From assembly GCF_000828655.1 (NCBI RefSeq), contig NZ_AP014509.1, positions 124,001 through 188,000 of the forward strand: a stretch of 64,000 nucleotides of DNA, read 5' to 3'. Below the pieces are notes generated by a model, which worked only from the letters and a program-made list of their open reading frames with translations, was not told the origin of the DNA and ran no database searches. Of the stretch, positions 49,326 through 58,067 are shown one piece after another (positions within the stretch are counted from its first letter, which is position 1; the number at the start of each line of letters is the position of its first letter). Made by a program: the position numbers and the translations under genes. Origin of the DNA: Thermotoga caldifontis AZM44c09. Its GTDB lineage: Bacteria; Thermotogota; Thermotogae; Thermotogales; DSM-5069.

Positions 49326-49437
49326 AGCTCATCGTGGAGAACATCGAAAACACGAACGCCAACATTATCGCTACTTCAAGCTCATACGATCTTGTTGTGG
49401 GAAAGTGAGTGTCAATCGTGCTCAGTATTGATTGCGG
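49326..49437 (+). pseudogene. Duplicated scrap: 3' end of the DUF1667-fusion gene plus start of the kinase gene
   Basis: This 112-bp stretch matches 52892-53004 at roughly 85 percent identity by eye. It covers the last codons of the NAD/FAD oxidoreductase, the intergenic join and the first codons of the FGGY kinase (MSIVLSIDCG is still readable from 49409). Both flanks diverge at once. It is the remains of a second copy of the operon, largely lost, at the right edge of the island. Confidence 0.8.
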
Positions 49438-49580
49438 AAGATGTTCCCACGCAAAACCACTTTCTCACCCATTTCGCTGCGAAAGTACATCGTTTCAAAT
49501 GAGCGTTCGTTTTCACTCATTCTACCCACTCTTCCACTTTGTATCTCACCGTCACGTCCTGTTGCGCGTTCTTTCACTGT

Positions 49581-49609
49581 TTGACCACGACGCCATGACA
49601 TGCTATCAT
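49581..49609 (+). promoter_or_regulatory. Promoter of the GlpA-like/kinase operon
   Basis: TTGACC (49581-49586), 17 bases and TATCAT (49604-49609). The expected start near 49616 leaves a 34-base leader before the GTG at 49650. An imperfect inverted pair AATGAG/CTCATT lies upstream near 49498-49521. Confidence 0.65.
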
Positions 49610-49649
49610 ACGGATGTACGGACAACAGTATCTCAGGGGGCATCGACGC

Positions 49650-51356
49650 GTGAAAAACATCGAGCAGTACCTTTCAAAGAAGTTTTCCACACCCATCCAC
49701 TGTGAAGAGAAGAACGACGCCCTCTTTCTCTACGGCAAGGTGGACAGCTGGGACAAGGTCGTGAGCATAGGCAAGGAAGCCACGAAGTTCGGCTTCAGGG
49801 GCGTTGTGAACAAGATCGAGTGTGAGGGCGTGAGGATCGCCGGCCCGAAGGTTCCCAGCGTTCGTGATCAAAGCCTTCACGGAACAAGGGTGGACGTGCT
49901 GATCATCGGTGCGGGTGTGGTGGGCTGTGCGATCGCACGGGAGCTCAGCAGATGGAAACTCAACATCCTCGTCGTGGACAAAGAATCAGACGTCGCGTGC
50001 CACCAAAGTTCCCACAACGCTGGCATGATGCACCCACCCATCGCACCGCACCCAAAAAGCAAGAAGGCCTACTACAACAGGAAGGGACTGGATCTGATCG
50101 AACAGCTCTCGCGCGAACTCGATTTTCCATACAAGAAGAACGGTCTGGCGATGCTCTTTCCCAGCGTCGCATACGCTCTTTTGTTACCTTTCATCAAGTT
50201 CAGAGAACACAAGAACCAAGTCAGAGAAACGCAGTTCATGAGCGCATCGAAGCTTTTGAGGATAGAACCGCACCTGAAGAGACACTTCGCCTGGGCCTAC
50301 GTGGTGTGGGAAGCTGGAGTGGTGGATCCCTTCCAGATGACGCTCGCCTTCGCCGAGAACGCTGTTCAAAACGGTGCGAGGTTTTCCTTCAACACCTTCG
50401 TCGAATCGTTCGTGATCGAAGACGAAAGGATAGGAGCCGTCGTGACGAACAGAGGTACGATCCTTCCAAGACTCGTGGTGAACGCGGCGGGCGTCTGGGC
50501 AGATCACGTGGCGGCGCTCGCGAACGACGAGTTCTTCACCATCCACCCGCGCAAGGGTGAGATGGCGATAATAGACAAAAAGAAATCCCATCTGTGCCGC
50601 ATGACGATCTCCAAAATCTCGCTCAGAAACATCGGTTCTGTCACCAAAGGTGGTGGACTCATTCCCACCGTGCACGGAAATCTACTGCTTGGCCCCACCG
50701 CGATCGAAGTTCCACAGAGGGAAGATTACAGCACAAGCCTCGAAGCTCTGGAAGAACTGTTCAAAAAACACGCCGCAATAGAGGGACTCTCCAAGAACGA
50801 TGTCATCAATTACTTCGCTGGAACGAGGGCGGCAACGTACGAGGAAGACTTCATCGTGGAACCCTCAAAGAGGATCAAGAACTTGGTGCATGCTGCGGGT
50901 ATCCAGTCTCCAGGTTTAACCAGCGCCCCCGCCATCGCTATAGACGTAGCCAGCATGTGCATCGAGAAATTGAAGACAGAAATGAAGATCGTACCCAACG
51001 AAAGATTCTGTCCTGTCAGAAGGAAGGAGCCAGACTTCAAAAAACTTTCTCTACAAGAAAAGCAGAAGATCATAGAGAAAAATCCTGCTTACGGCATCGT
51101 GATCTGCAGGTGCGAAACTGTGACCAAAGGCGAAGTGCTGCAGGCGCTGAACGGTGAGATACCCCCCACCACGTTGGATGGCATAAAGTGGCGCACACGT
51201 TGCGGCATGGGCAGATGCCAAGGTGGCTTCTGCACACCCTTCTTAGTCGAGATACTCCAGCAGTTCACAGACCCACTTTCGATCACCAAGAAAGGCCCAG
51301 GATCAGAACTGTTCGTGACCAGGACCAGGCCGGGAGGTATCGAGCATGATCTATGA
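49650..51356 (+). CDS. GlpA-like FAD-dependent dehydrogenase with N-terminal BON-like and C-terminal [2Fe-2S] domains
   Basis: A 568-residue protein in three parts. Residues 1-75 form a small BON-like domain (VKNIEQYLSKKF, LYGKVDSWDKVVSIG). Residues 85-450 are a DAO/GlpA-type flavin domain with VDVLIIGAGVVGCAIARELS, SSHNAGMMHPPI and VNAAGVWAD. The C-terminus is a BFD-like [2Fe-2S] domain (VICRCETVTKGEVLQAL, then RTRCGMGRCQGGFC). This matches anaerobic GlpA-type glycerol-3-phosphate dehydrogenases of Thermotogae and Clostridia. The start is GTG 49650 after AGGGGG; the longer frame begins before the transcription start. It overlaps the next gene by 11 bases. Confidence 0.88.
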   Translation: MKNIEQYLSKKFSTPIHCEEKNDALFLYGKVDSWDKVVSIGKEATKFGFRGVVNKIECEGVRIAGPKVPSVRDQSLHGTRVDVLIIGAGVVGCAIARELSRWKLNILVVDKESDVACHQSSHNAGMMHPPIAPHPKSKKAYYNRKGLDLIEQLSRELDFPYKKNGLAMLFPSVAYALLLPFIKFREHKNQVRETQFMSASKLLRIEPHLKRHFAWAYVVWEAGVVDPFQMTLAFAENAVQNGARFSFNTFVESFVIEDERIGAVVTNRGTILPRLVVNAAGVWADHVAALANDEFFTIHPRKGEMAIIDKKKSHLCRMTISKISLRNIGSVTKGGGLIPTVHGNLLLGPTAIEVPQREDYSTSLEALEELFKKHAAIEGLSKNDVINYFAGTRAATYEEDFIVEPSKRIKNLVHAAGIQSPGLTSAPAIAIDVASMCIEKLKTEMKIVPNERFCPVRRKEPDFKKLSLQEKQKIIEKNPAYGIVICRCETVTKGEVLQALNGEIPPTTLDGIKWRTRCGMGRCQGGFCTPFLVEILQQFTDPLSITKKGPGSELFVTRTRPGGIEHDL

Positions 51357-52998
51357 CGTTGCGGTGATAGGGGGTGGACCGGCTGGACTCGCCGCCGCGA
51401 TCTCGGCGAACAAGAACAAATCAACCGTGGTGCTCATCGAGAGGGAACCGGAACTTGGAGGCATACTCAAACAGTGCATCCACGACGGTTTTGGAATCCT
51501 GCACTTCAGAAAAAGGCTCACCGGCCCGGAGTACGCGGAAATCTTCGTCGAAGAACTGTTGAAGACCAACGTGGAAATTCTGTTGAGCACCTTCCTACTC
51601 GAAGTTCGGCGCAAGGAGAAATTCTTCGAACTTCTCGTTCAAAACGCGCGGGGTATCTTCACGATCGAATCGAAATCCATCGTGCTCGCGACAGGTTGCA
51701 GAGAAAGAACTTCCAGACAAGTCTTCATCCACGGAGACAGACCCGCTGGCATCATGACGGCGGGCACCGCACAGAAGTTCGTGAACCTTATGGGACTTCT
51801 ACCGTTCAAACGCTGCGTCGTTTTGGGCAGCGGGGATGTCGGTCTGATCATGGCGCGAAGATTGACCTTGGAAGGAGCGAAGGTGCTCGGAGTTTACGAG
51901 ATCAAGTCTGAAGTTTCTGGCCTTCTGAGGAACGTCTCTCAGTGTTTGAACGATTTCAACATTCCCCTCTTTCTCTCCCACACCGTGAGCAGAGTCTTTG
52001 GAAACGGGCGGGTTGAGAAGGTCGAAGTGGTGAAAGTCGACGAGAAGTTCTCGTTCGTTCCCGGCACCGAGAAACAGATCGCCTGCGACGGACTGCTCCT
52101 CGCCGTGGGTTTGATCCCAGAAAACGAGATTGCGGAGAAACTTTCTCTCGAACTCGATCCGAGAACCGGTGGACCCATCGTGGACCAGCACACGATGGGA
52201 ACCGTGGAGGGTGTGTTCAGCTGCGGCAACTCTCTGCACGTGCACGATCTCGTCGATTACGTCACATGGACGGGTTTCGAGGCGGGAAGATGCGCCAGCG
52301 AGTACGCCAAGGGCAATCTGAAGGTTCGAAAGAGAATGCAGATCGAACTCGATCCCTCACTCAGCTACTGCGTGCCGCAACTGCTCAGTCTTCCTCACTC
52401 GGGAAAGGTCCGCATCTATTTCAGAGTGAAAAGCAAAGTTTCCAACGCCGAGCTGTACGTTCTTCAATCTGGACGCATCCTCGCTTCGAAGAAGTTCAAA
52501 ACCTTACGACCCCAGCAGATAGAATTCATCGACGTTGCCGCTCAACTCGACGAAGCACCGCTCAAGCTTTCGATCGAGAGCGCCCTCACTTTGGAAGAAC
52601 AACCTTTCAAGAGCTTGGTGTGCATCGTGTGCCCGAAAGGCTGTGAGATCGAAGTTTACGGCGATCCTTCCAATCCACTTTTCAAAGGTCACGGTTGCGA
52701 AAGGGGACTCGAGTTTGCAAAGCAAGACCTTGTCAATCCAAAGAGAGTTCTCTGCTCGACCGTCCTGACAAAAGATCCTCTCAAACCTCTTCTGCCGGTT
52801 CGCACAGACAGAGAAATTCCGCTCGAATCTTTCGAAAAGGTGATGGAAAGAATAAAACAGCTCACGCTGGACAAACCTGTACACCGTGGGGAGATCATCG
52901 TGGAGAACATCGAAAACACGAACGCCAATCTCATAGCCACCTCAAGCTCGTACAATCTTGTTGGGGGGAGAGTGAATGTCGATCGTGCTAAGTATTGA
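51346..52998 (+). CDS. NAD/FAD oxidoreductase fused to a DUF1667 domain
   Basis: A 550-residue fusion. Residues 1-325 are a pyridine-nucleotide-disulfide-type flavoprotein (VAVIGGGPAGLAAAISANKN, CIHDGFGILHF, LATGCRERTSRQ, VVLGSGDVGLIMARRL). A beta linker (about 330-410) follows, then a DUF1667 region with CIVCPKGCEIEV and GHGCERGLEFA, which likely binds an iron-sulfur cluster. In many anaerobes the two parts are separate small genes beside GlpA; the three together probably pass electrons from a glycerol-phosphate-like substrate. It ends 23 bases inside the kinase frame. Confidence 0.88.
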   Translation: MIYDVAVIGGGPAGLAAAISANKNKSTVVLIEREPELGGILKQCIHDGFGILHFRKRLTGPEYAEIFVEELLKTNVEILLSTFLLEVRRKEKFFELLVQNARGIFTIESKSIVLATGCRERTSRQVFIHGDRPAGIMTAGTAQKFVNLMGLLPFKRCVVLGSGDVGLIMARRLTLEGAKVLGVYEIKSEVSGLLRNVSQCLNDFNIPLFLSHTVSRVFGNGRVEKVEVVKVDEKFSFVPGTEKQIACDGLLLAVGLIPENEIAEKLSLELDPRTGGPIVDQHTMGTVEGVFSCGNSLHVHDLVDYVTWTGFEAGRCASEYAKGNLKVRKRMQIELDPSLSYCVPQLLSLPHSGKVRIYFRVKSKVSNAELYVLQSGRILASKKFKTLRPQQIEFIDVAAQLDEAPLKLSIESALTLEEQPFKSLVCIVCPKGCEIEVYGDPSNPLFKGHGCERGLEFAKQDLVNPKRVLCSTVLTKDPLKPLLPVRTDREIPLESFEKVMERIKQLTLDKPVHRGEIIVENIENTNANLIATSSSYNLVGGRVNVDRAKY

Positions 52999-54529
52999 CT
53001 GCGGTACGCAGAGTTTGAAAGCGCTGGCGTTCGACGAAAACGGAAACCTCATCGACATGTGCAAGGTGGAATATCCTCAAGCTTACGTCTCACCCAGGCC
53101 TGGCTGGGCGGAACAGGATCTCAGCGTCTACGAATCTTCACTCGCGAAAGCCTGCAGGATCCTGCTGGAGAAAGGCAAGATCAAAGTCAAAGACGTTCTC
53201 GCCATCAGTGTGACGAGCCAGCGCGATACGTGCGTTTTTCTTGATAAAAACGGAAAATCCCTCAGACCTGCCATCCTGTGGCTCGATCAGAGAATGGCCG
53301 AATATGATCTCAAGCTTCCTCTGCACTTCAAAATCGGTTTCAAACTCGTCGGAATGGAAAAAGCGGCGATCGTATCTGCCAAAAAGTGCAAGGCGAACTG
53401 GGTCAGACAGAACGAGCCGGAGATCTGGAAAAACACCCACAAGTTTTTGCTCCTTTCGGGCTGGTTCAATTACTTACTTTCTGGAAAGTTCGTCGATTCC
53501 GTCGCAAGCCAGATAGGCCACATCCCGTTCAACTACAAAAAACAAACCTGGGCAGATCCCAAATCAGACTTTCATTTTTACCTTTTTCCCATCGAGAAAG
53601 ACAAATTGCCAGAGCTCGTGGCACCGGGCACGATCATCGGCGGTTTAACAAACACGGCAGCGGAGCTCACTGGCCTGAGGCAAGGAACGCCCGTGGTCGC
53701 GTCCGGTTCAGACAAAGGTTGCGAAACTCTCGCGGCTGGCTGCGTCGATGAATCGATGGCGTGCGCCAGCCTGGGCACGACGCTCACGCTCCAGATAACC
53801 AGCAGCAAATACCTCGAACCAATCAAGTTCATGCCGTCTTACCCTGCCGTGATCCCCGGCAAGTTCAATCCCGAGGTTGAAATATTCAGAGGCTTTTGGA
53901 TGGTGACATGGTTCAAAGAACAGTTCGCCGCACCGGAATGCCAGATCGCAAAGGAAAGGAACGTGTCTGCAGAAGAAGTGCTCGAAGAGCTCCTCTTGCA
54001 GACTCAGCCTGGCAGTTTCGGGCTGGTGCTTCAACCGTACTGGGGTGCGGGATTGAAACAACCTGAAGCACGCGGGGCAATCGTCGGATTCGGAGATGTG
54101 CACAACAGAGCTTATCTGTACAGAGCGATCATCGAAGGGCTCGCGTATGCACTGAAGGATGCCGCACAAAAGATCGAAAGAGTTTCGAAAGTACCCATCA
54201 AAGCCGTGGTCGCCACGGGCGGTGGTTCGAGGTCGAAGTTGGTCTGTCAGATCCTGAGCGATGTCATGAACAAAAAAGTGCTCCGAACGCACGTGTACGA
54301 AGCCGCGGGTCTGGGCGCCGCAATCGTCTGTTTCCACGCGCTCGGTTTTTACAAAGACTTCGAGCAGGCAACAAAGAAGATGGTCAGATACACTCACGAA
54401 TGCGTTCCGGACCCTGAGAGATCTTCACTCTATCAAAAACTCTACGAGAGCGTGTACAAAAAGCTCTATCCCCGCCTCAGACCACTCTACAGAGCCATGC
54501 AGAGAATAACGAACTATCCAGAGATGTGA
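52976..54529 (+). CDS. FGGY-family carbohydrate kinase
   Basis: A 517-residue kinase with the two FGGY actin-like domains: phosphate-1 motif VLSIDCGTQSLKALAFDENG, ISVTSQRDTCVFLD, LWLDQRM, the adenosine region ASLGTTLTL and AVVATGGGSRSKLVCQIL. It is close to glycerol and xylulose kinases in layout, but the glycerol-kinase signature is not complete, so the substrate (glycerol, a ketose or another polyol) stays open. The neighbouring GlpA-like dehydrogenase favours a three-carbon or polyol substrate. The start ATG overlaps the previous gene by 23 bases. Confidence 0.9.
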   Translation: MSIVLSIDCGTQSLKALAFDENGNLIDMCKVEYPQAYVSPRPGWAEQDLSVYESSLAKACRILLEKGKIKVKDVLAISVTSQRDTCVFLDKNGKSLRPAILWLDQRMAEYDLKLPLHFKIGFKLVGMEKAAIVSAKKCKANWVRQNEPEIWKNTHKFLLLSGWFNYLLSGKFVDSVASQIGHIPFNYKKQTWADPKSDFHFYLFPIEKDKLPELVAPGTIIGGLTNTAAELTGLRQGTPVVASGSDKGCETLAAGCVDESMACASLGTTLTLQITSSKYLEPIKFMPSYPAVIPGKFNPEVEIFRGFWMVTWFKEQFAAPECQIAKERNVSAEEVLEELLLQTQPGSFGLVLQPYWGAGLKQPEARGAIVGFGDVHNRAYLYRAIIEGLAYALKDAAQKIERVSKVPIKAVVATGGGSRSKLVCQILSDVMNKKVLRTHVYEAAGLGAAIVCFHALGFYKDFEQATKKMVRYTHECVPDPERSSLYQKLYESVYKKLYPRLRPLYRAMQRITNYPEM

Positions 54530-54539
54530 GGTGAGAACC

Positions 54540-56240
54540 GTGAGCTGTCCAAAGTGGATAGAGGAAGTCGCACCCGAAAGGAGCTACAGATCGATCTTCA
54601 GATGGGGCGATCCGAAGTACTTCAAACACCCGAACGAGAGGCTGTGCAAGCTCATGAGAGAAGCCTTACAACTTTCAGACGAAGACTTCGCCTCACCCAA
54701 AAATACAGGTTTCGAAACCGTCGATGTGGAGTTGCCCATCAGGCTCGAACCGAAGCACGTAGAAGCCTTCCAGAAGATCGTCGGGCCGGAGAACGTCGCG
54801 CTGGACAGTTACAGCAGGATCAAAGCGAGCTACGGAAAGACTCAGTACGACGTGCTCAGACTCAGACACAAGATCATCGAAAACGTTCCGGATCTTGTGA
54901 TCTACCCGCGGAACAAACAGGACGTTGTGGAGATCGTTAAGTACTGCAACGCCAACAGAATAGCGATCTACCCACGCGGTGGAGGTTCCGGCGTGACGAG
55001 GGGAACAGAGTGCGTCAGAGGCGGCGTGAGCCTGGATTTGACAAAACACATGAACAGGATACTGAAGCTCAACGAAACCAACTGCACCGTCACCGTCGAG
55101 CCTGGCATCTACGGCCCTGCGCTCGAAGAAAAGCTGAACAGGGCACCGGAGTACTTTGGAGCCAAACATCGCTACACGTGCGGCCACCTGCCACAGTCCT
55201 TCGAATACTCCACCGTTGGTGGCTGGGTCGTGACGCGCGGGGCTGGTCAAAACTCCACCTATTACGGCAAGATAGAGGATCTGGTGGTCTGCCAGGAATA
55301 CGTCACACCCGTCGGGGAGATAAAGACAAAAGAGTATCCGCGCGCGGCGATCGGACCTTCCATCGACCAGATCATGATAGGCAGTGAGGGAGCTTTCGGA
55401 GTTCTCGTGTCCGTCACGCTGAAGATCTTCAGATACATGCCTCAGAACGATCAGAGGTTCAGCTTCGTCTTCAAAGACTTCCACAGCGCCATCGAAGCGT
55501 GCAGAGAGATCATGCAGTCGAACTTTGGTTTTCCTGCGATCATGAGGCTCTCAGATCCGGAAGAGACGCACATCGCGTTCAAACTCTACGGAGTCGAAGG
55601 TACCGTCATAGACAAGTTCGTGACCTCGATGGGCTACAGACCCATGGAAAGATGTCTCCTGCTCGGCGTGGCACAGGGCGAAAAGAATTTTGCGAAGAAC
55701 GTCAAGAGCAACATAAAGAAGATCGCGAAATCTTACGGTGCGATCTACACCACAGGCTACGTCGCGAAGGCGTGGGAGAAGGGCAGGTTCACCGATCCGT
55801 ACCTGAGGGACGATCTGAACGATTTCGGCATACTGATCGACACGCTCGAATGCGCCGTGGCGTGGGACCAGGTCGAACACGTCTGGCGAACGGTCAGGGA
55901 GGTGTGCAAATCCAGACCGAGAACGATCGTGATGAGCCACTGCTCCCATTTCTATCCGCAGGGCACGAATCTGTACTTCATCTTCATAGGCAAGTTCGAA
56001 AGTGTTCAGGAGTTCGTCGATTACCAGGCAAAGATCATAGACAAGATCGTCGAAAGCGGCGCATCGCTGAGCCACCACCACGGCGTTGGGAAACTCTTCG
56101 CACCCTGGCTCGAAAAGTGCATAGGTAAAAACCAGCTCGAAGTGTTTAAAGCTCTGAAACGCCACTTCGATCCGAACAACATCATGAACCCCGGTGGCAC
56201 GCTCGCGCTGGATCTGGAAGAAACCCACATGGTAAAATGA
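54540..56240 (+). CDS. FAD-linked oxidase of the alkyldihydroxyacetone-phosphate synthase (AGPS) / GlcD group
   Basis: A 566-residue VAO-fold flavoprotein. The FAD-binding domain has VIYPRNKQDVVEIVKYCN and YPRGGGSGVTRGTE, then GHLPQSFEYSTVGGWVVTRGAGQNS. The C-terminus holds HHHGVGKLFAPWL, the His-rich motif that in eukaryotic AGPS is needed for ether-lipid synthesis, and the C-cap PNNIMNPGG. AGPS swaps the acyl chain of acyl-DHAP for a fatty alcohol; bacterial relatives are usually annotated as FAD oxidases. I start at GTG 54540 (Shine-Dalgarno GAGGTGAG). It is coupled to kinase and GlpA-like genes. Confidence 0.85.
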   Translation: MSCPKWIEEVAPERSYRSIFRWGDPKYFKHPNERLCKLMREALQLSDEDFASPKNTGFETVDVELPIRLEPKHVEAFQKIVGPENVALDSYSRIKASYGKTQYDVLRLRHKIIENVPDLVIYPRNKQDVVEIVKYCNANRIAIYPRGGGSGVTRGTECVRGGVSLDLTKHMNRILKLNETNCTVTVEPGIYGPALEEKLNRAPEYFGAKHRYTCGHLPQSFEYSTVGGWVVTRGAGQNSTYYGKIEDLVVCQEYVTPVGEIKTKEYPRAAIGPSIDQIMIGSEGAFGVLVSVTLKIFRYMPQNDQRFSFVFKDFHSAIEACREIMQSNFGFPAIMRLSDPEETHIAFKLYGVEGTVIDKFVTSMGYRPMERCLLLGVAQGEKNFAKNVKSNIKKIAKSYGAIYTTGYVAKAWEKGRFTDPYLRDDLNDFGILIDTLECAVAWDQVEHVWRTVREVCKSRPRTIVMSHCSHFYPQGTNLYFIFIGKFESVQEFVDYQAKIIDKIVESGASLSHHHGVGKLFAPWLEKCIGKNQLEVFKALKRHFDPNNIMNPGGTLALDLEETHMVK

Positions 56241-56256
56241 AACCAGGTGAAAGGCC

Positions 56257-56970
56257 TTGCTCGACAAGAGCAGTGCGGTGCCACTCTACGCACAGCTTGC
56301 AGAAAAGTTGAAGGAAAAAATACTGAAGGGCGAGTGGAAGGACAACGAAAAGATCCCACCCGAGTTCGAGCTCATGGAGCTCTACGGCGTGAGCAGGGCG
56401 ACCGTCAGGGCCGCCATAGACACCTTGGTCGCCGAAGGTTTCCTGGTGAAACGCCACGGCGTTGGAACGTTCGTGAGAAAGTTCAGACCCACGTTCAGCT
56501 TCGAACCGCTGATAAGCCTCTCCTACGCGCTCGAAACCTTCGGCTTCGTGAGCAAGAACATTCTGCTAAAAAAAGGATACGTGAAACTCGATGAGAAGCT
56601 GTCTCGAGCGGCGAGATGGAAAAACGTTCAGGAATGCTTCTTGGTCAAGCGGCTGAGGTACGTCGACGAAGTCCCCATCGTGGTGGAAGAATCTTACTTT
56701 CATCCTGAGGTTTCAAAATCGTTCGAAAACGAAGATCTCACAAAATCCCTCGCCAAACTGTTCTTCAACAGTCTGAAAGACGCAAAGATCTCCCGAATCG
56801 AGCAGGTCATAGAACCATGCACCCGGCAGGAAGCGGAACACGTGCAGGATCTGATCGACGCCGAAGAATTTTTGAAGATGTCCCGCTGGATCTACGTTGA
56901 AGGCCGCGACGAACCGGTTTATTATCTACTCCTCTTCATGCGCGCCGACCTTGACAGAGTGAGAGGCTGA
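56257..56970 (+). CDS. GntR-family regulator, HutC/UTRA subfamily
   Basis: A 237-residue regulator: N-terminal winged helix (PLYAQLAEKLKEKILKGEW, then ELMELYGVSRATVRAAIDTL) and a C-terminal UTRA effector domain (about 90-235) with VKRLRYVDEVPIVVEESYFH. UTRA domains bind small sugars or phosphorylated ligands. It is the last gene of the operon and probably its local regulator. The start is TTG 56257 with AGGTGAAAGG upstream, 17 bases after the AGPS-like gene. Confidence 0.92.
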   Translation: MLDKSSAVPLYAQLAEKLKEKILKGEWKDNEKIPPEFELMELYGVSRATVRAAIDTLVAEGFLVKRHGVGTFVRKFRPTFSFEPLISLSYALETFGFVSKNILLKKGYVKLDEKLSRAARWKNVQECFLVKRLRYVDEVPIVVEESYFHPEVSKSFENEDLTKSLAKLFFNSLKDAKISRIEQVIEPCTRQEAEHVQDLIDAEEFLKMSRWIYVEGRDEPVYYLLLFMRADLDRVRG

Positions 56971-57280
56971 CAAATCCACGTTTGACCTCCCCCGATGCAT
57001 CAACTAAGTATGATTCGCAGCCATGGCCGGTTTTCAGAAGGATTTTTGCCAAGTGCAGGTTATGCCGGCAAAGATCAAGATCAAAAAGAAATCATCATCG
57101 TTCCAGCTTCGACAAACCGAACTCAAGAACTGAATCACCGCACCGTTTGCAGAAGAAGCGATCATCCTCATCAAGCTGTCGATTGAGTTGAAGGATCCAA
57201 CGGTGTTCCTTTCAACTTTGTTTACTGAATTTAGCCCCGAGCGTCAGTTTTCACGACAGGTGCACACATCACTCGCCATC
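56971..57280. other. Gap between the GntR gene and the first relic CRISPR repeat
   Basis: 310 bp with no supported gene. Short frames on the plus strand (for example 57062-57133, Lys-rich; and a stretch near 57150-57210 reading EEAIILIKLSIELKDPT) have coding-like codon use but no start signal, so they may be gene scraps. Confidence 0.3.
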
Positions 57281-57376
57281 GTTCGAATTCCTCACAGGAT
57301 GATAAGGACCCGAAAAGAACGTCTGGGTCGGCGTTCGATACTTGCGAGTTCAAATTCCTCACAGGATCGTAAGAAC
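57281..57376 (-). CRISPR. Relic CRISPR repeats D1 and D2 (29-bp family), left of the RT cassette
   Basis: Two 29-bp repeats at 57281-57309 and 57348-57376 share AATTCCTCACAGGAT and differ at five positions. The 38-base segment between them is spacer-sized. On the minus strand the family starts GTCCTTATCATCCTG and ends GAGGAATTTGAAC, like many repeats in this group of organisms, and is unrelated in detail to the 36-bp repeat of the active array. Confidence 0.75.
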
Positions 57377-57388
57377 GATTGACCTTTC

Positions 57389-57414
57389 AAAAAAAACAGC
57401 GCCTGACGGCGCTG
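57389..57414 (-). terminator. Intrinsic terminator of the RT cassette
   Basis: CAGCGCC and GGCGCTG (57397-57403 and 57408-57414) form a perfect 7-bp stem with a four-base loop, followed on the minus strand by eight T. It lies 21 bases after the stop of the 210-residue gene and 13 bases from repeat D2. Confidence 0.9.
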
Positions 57415-57434
57415 CCAATTAGTTCCTGCGAGCC

Positions 57435-58067
57435 TTAACTTAGCTCCGCAAACTGTCCAAATAGTTCGGGTAACACGATAGCGTCTGAAATTGTTATCAG
57501 CTCCGTGAACTCAAGCTTACCGTTTGCACGCAAGATCCAAGTACCGTCTTTGACCACAAGCAGTTTGTCGTTTCCATGTCTGAACGCTTTACCAAACGCG
57601 ATCTCTACATGTCTTCCAATCTCAGCCTTGCGTGCTCGTCTGTTGAATCCTCCAAACGCCAATGCACACTTAACGTGAGCGATCGCGTAGGCGAAGATTT
57701 CAGCTCGCTTGTTATTAACGATACTGTTATTGTTGATGATCACACCAGCTTCATCGATCGGTGCGTTGAGCTTTGGAATCAGATATCCTGCGAGGAGCAT
57801 CAAACCGATTTTGAACTTGTTAGACGCGGCTTGGGTTTGCTCCCATCGTGACTCGCTGTCGTCTTTCAGCAAGACTTCGAATCGCTTGTCTTTCCACACA
57901 CCGTGAACTTTGTTTTCTGGCGTGATGGTTCCACAAACGCGGTTTACGTACACACTCTCCGTCTGAGACGGATAGATGTACAGCAAGCTCTTACGATCAA
58001 GATGTTCTCCAATAAAGATGTAGTACCCATTTTTGGGTAATTTACGTTGTTCCTTAAACCGCGGCAC
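57435..58067 (-). CDS. Unknown protein of the RT cassette (candidate effector)
   Basis: A 210-residue protein that I do not recognise. It opens with basic residues (PRFKEQRKLPKNGYYIFIGE), has a beta-rich first half and a middle segment FKIGLMLLAGYLIPKLNAPI. Then comes an Asn-rich loop (INNNSIVNNKRAEIFAYAIA) and a Gly/Arg segment (FGGFNRRARKAEIGRHVEIAFG). No membrane helix or known nuclease motif is clear. It starts at GTG 58067 behind AAAGGTGATG. It shares strand, promoter and terminator with the reverse transcriptase, so it may be its toxin or partner. That role is inference. Confidence 0.6.
   Translation of the reverse strand: MPRFKEQRKLPKNGYYIFIGEHLDRKSLLYIYPSQTESVYVNRVCGTITPENKVHGVWKDKRFEVLLKDDSESRWEQTQAASNKFKIGLMLLAGYLIPKLNAPIDEAGVIINNNSIVNNKRAEIFAYAIAHVKCALAFGGFNRRARKAEIGRHVEIAFGKAFRHGNDKLLVVKDGTWILRANGKLEFTELITISDAIVLPELFGQFAELS

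Noticed and set aside
49409-49705. 98-codon frame beginning MSIVLSIDCG
   Set aside because: The first ten residues come from the duplicated kinase start; the rest is unrelated promoter-region sequence, so I treat it as part of a pseudogene scrap.
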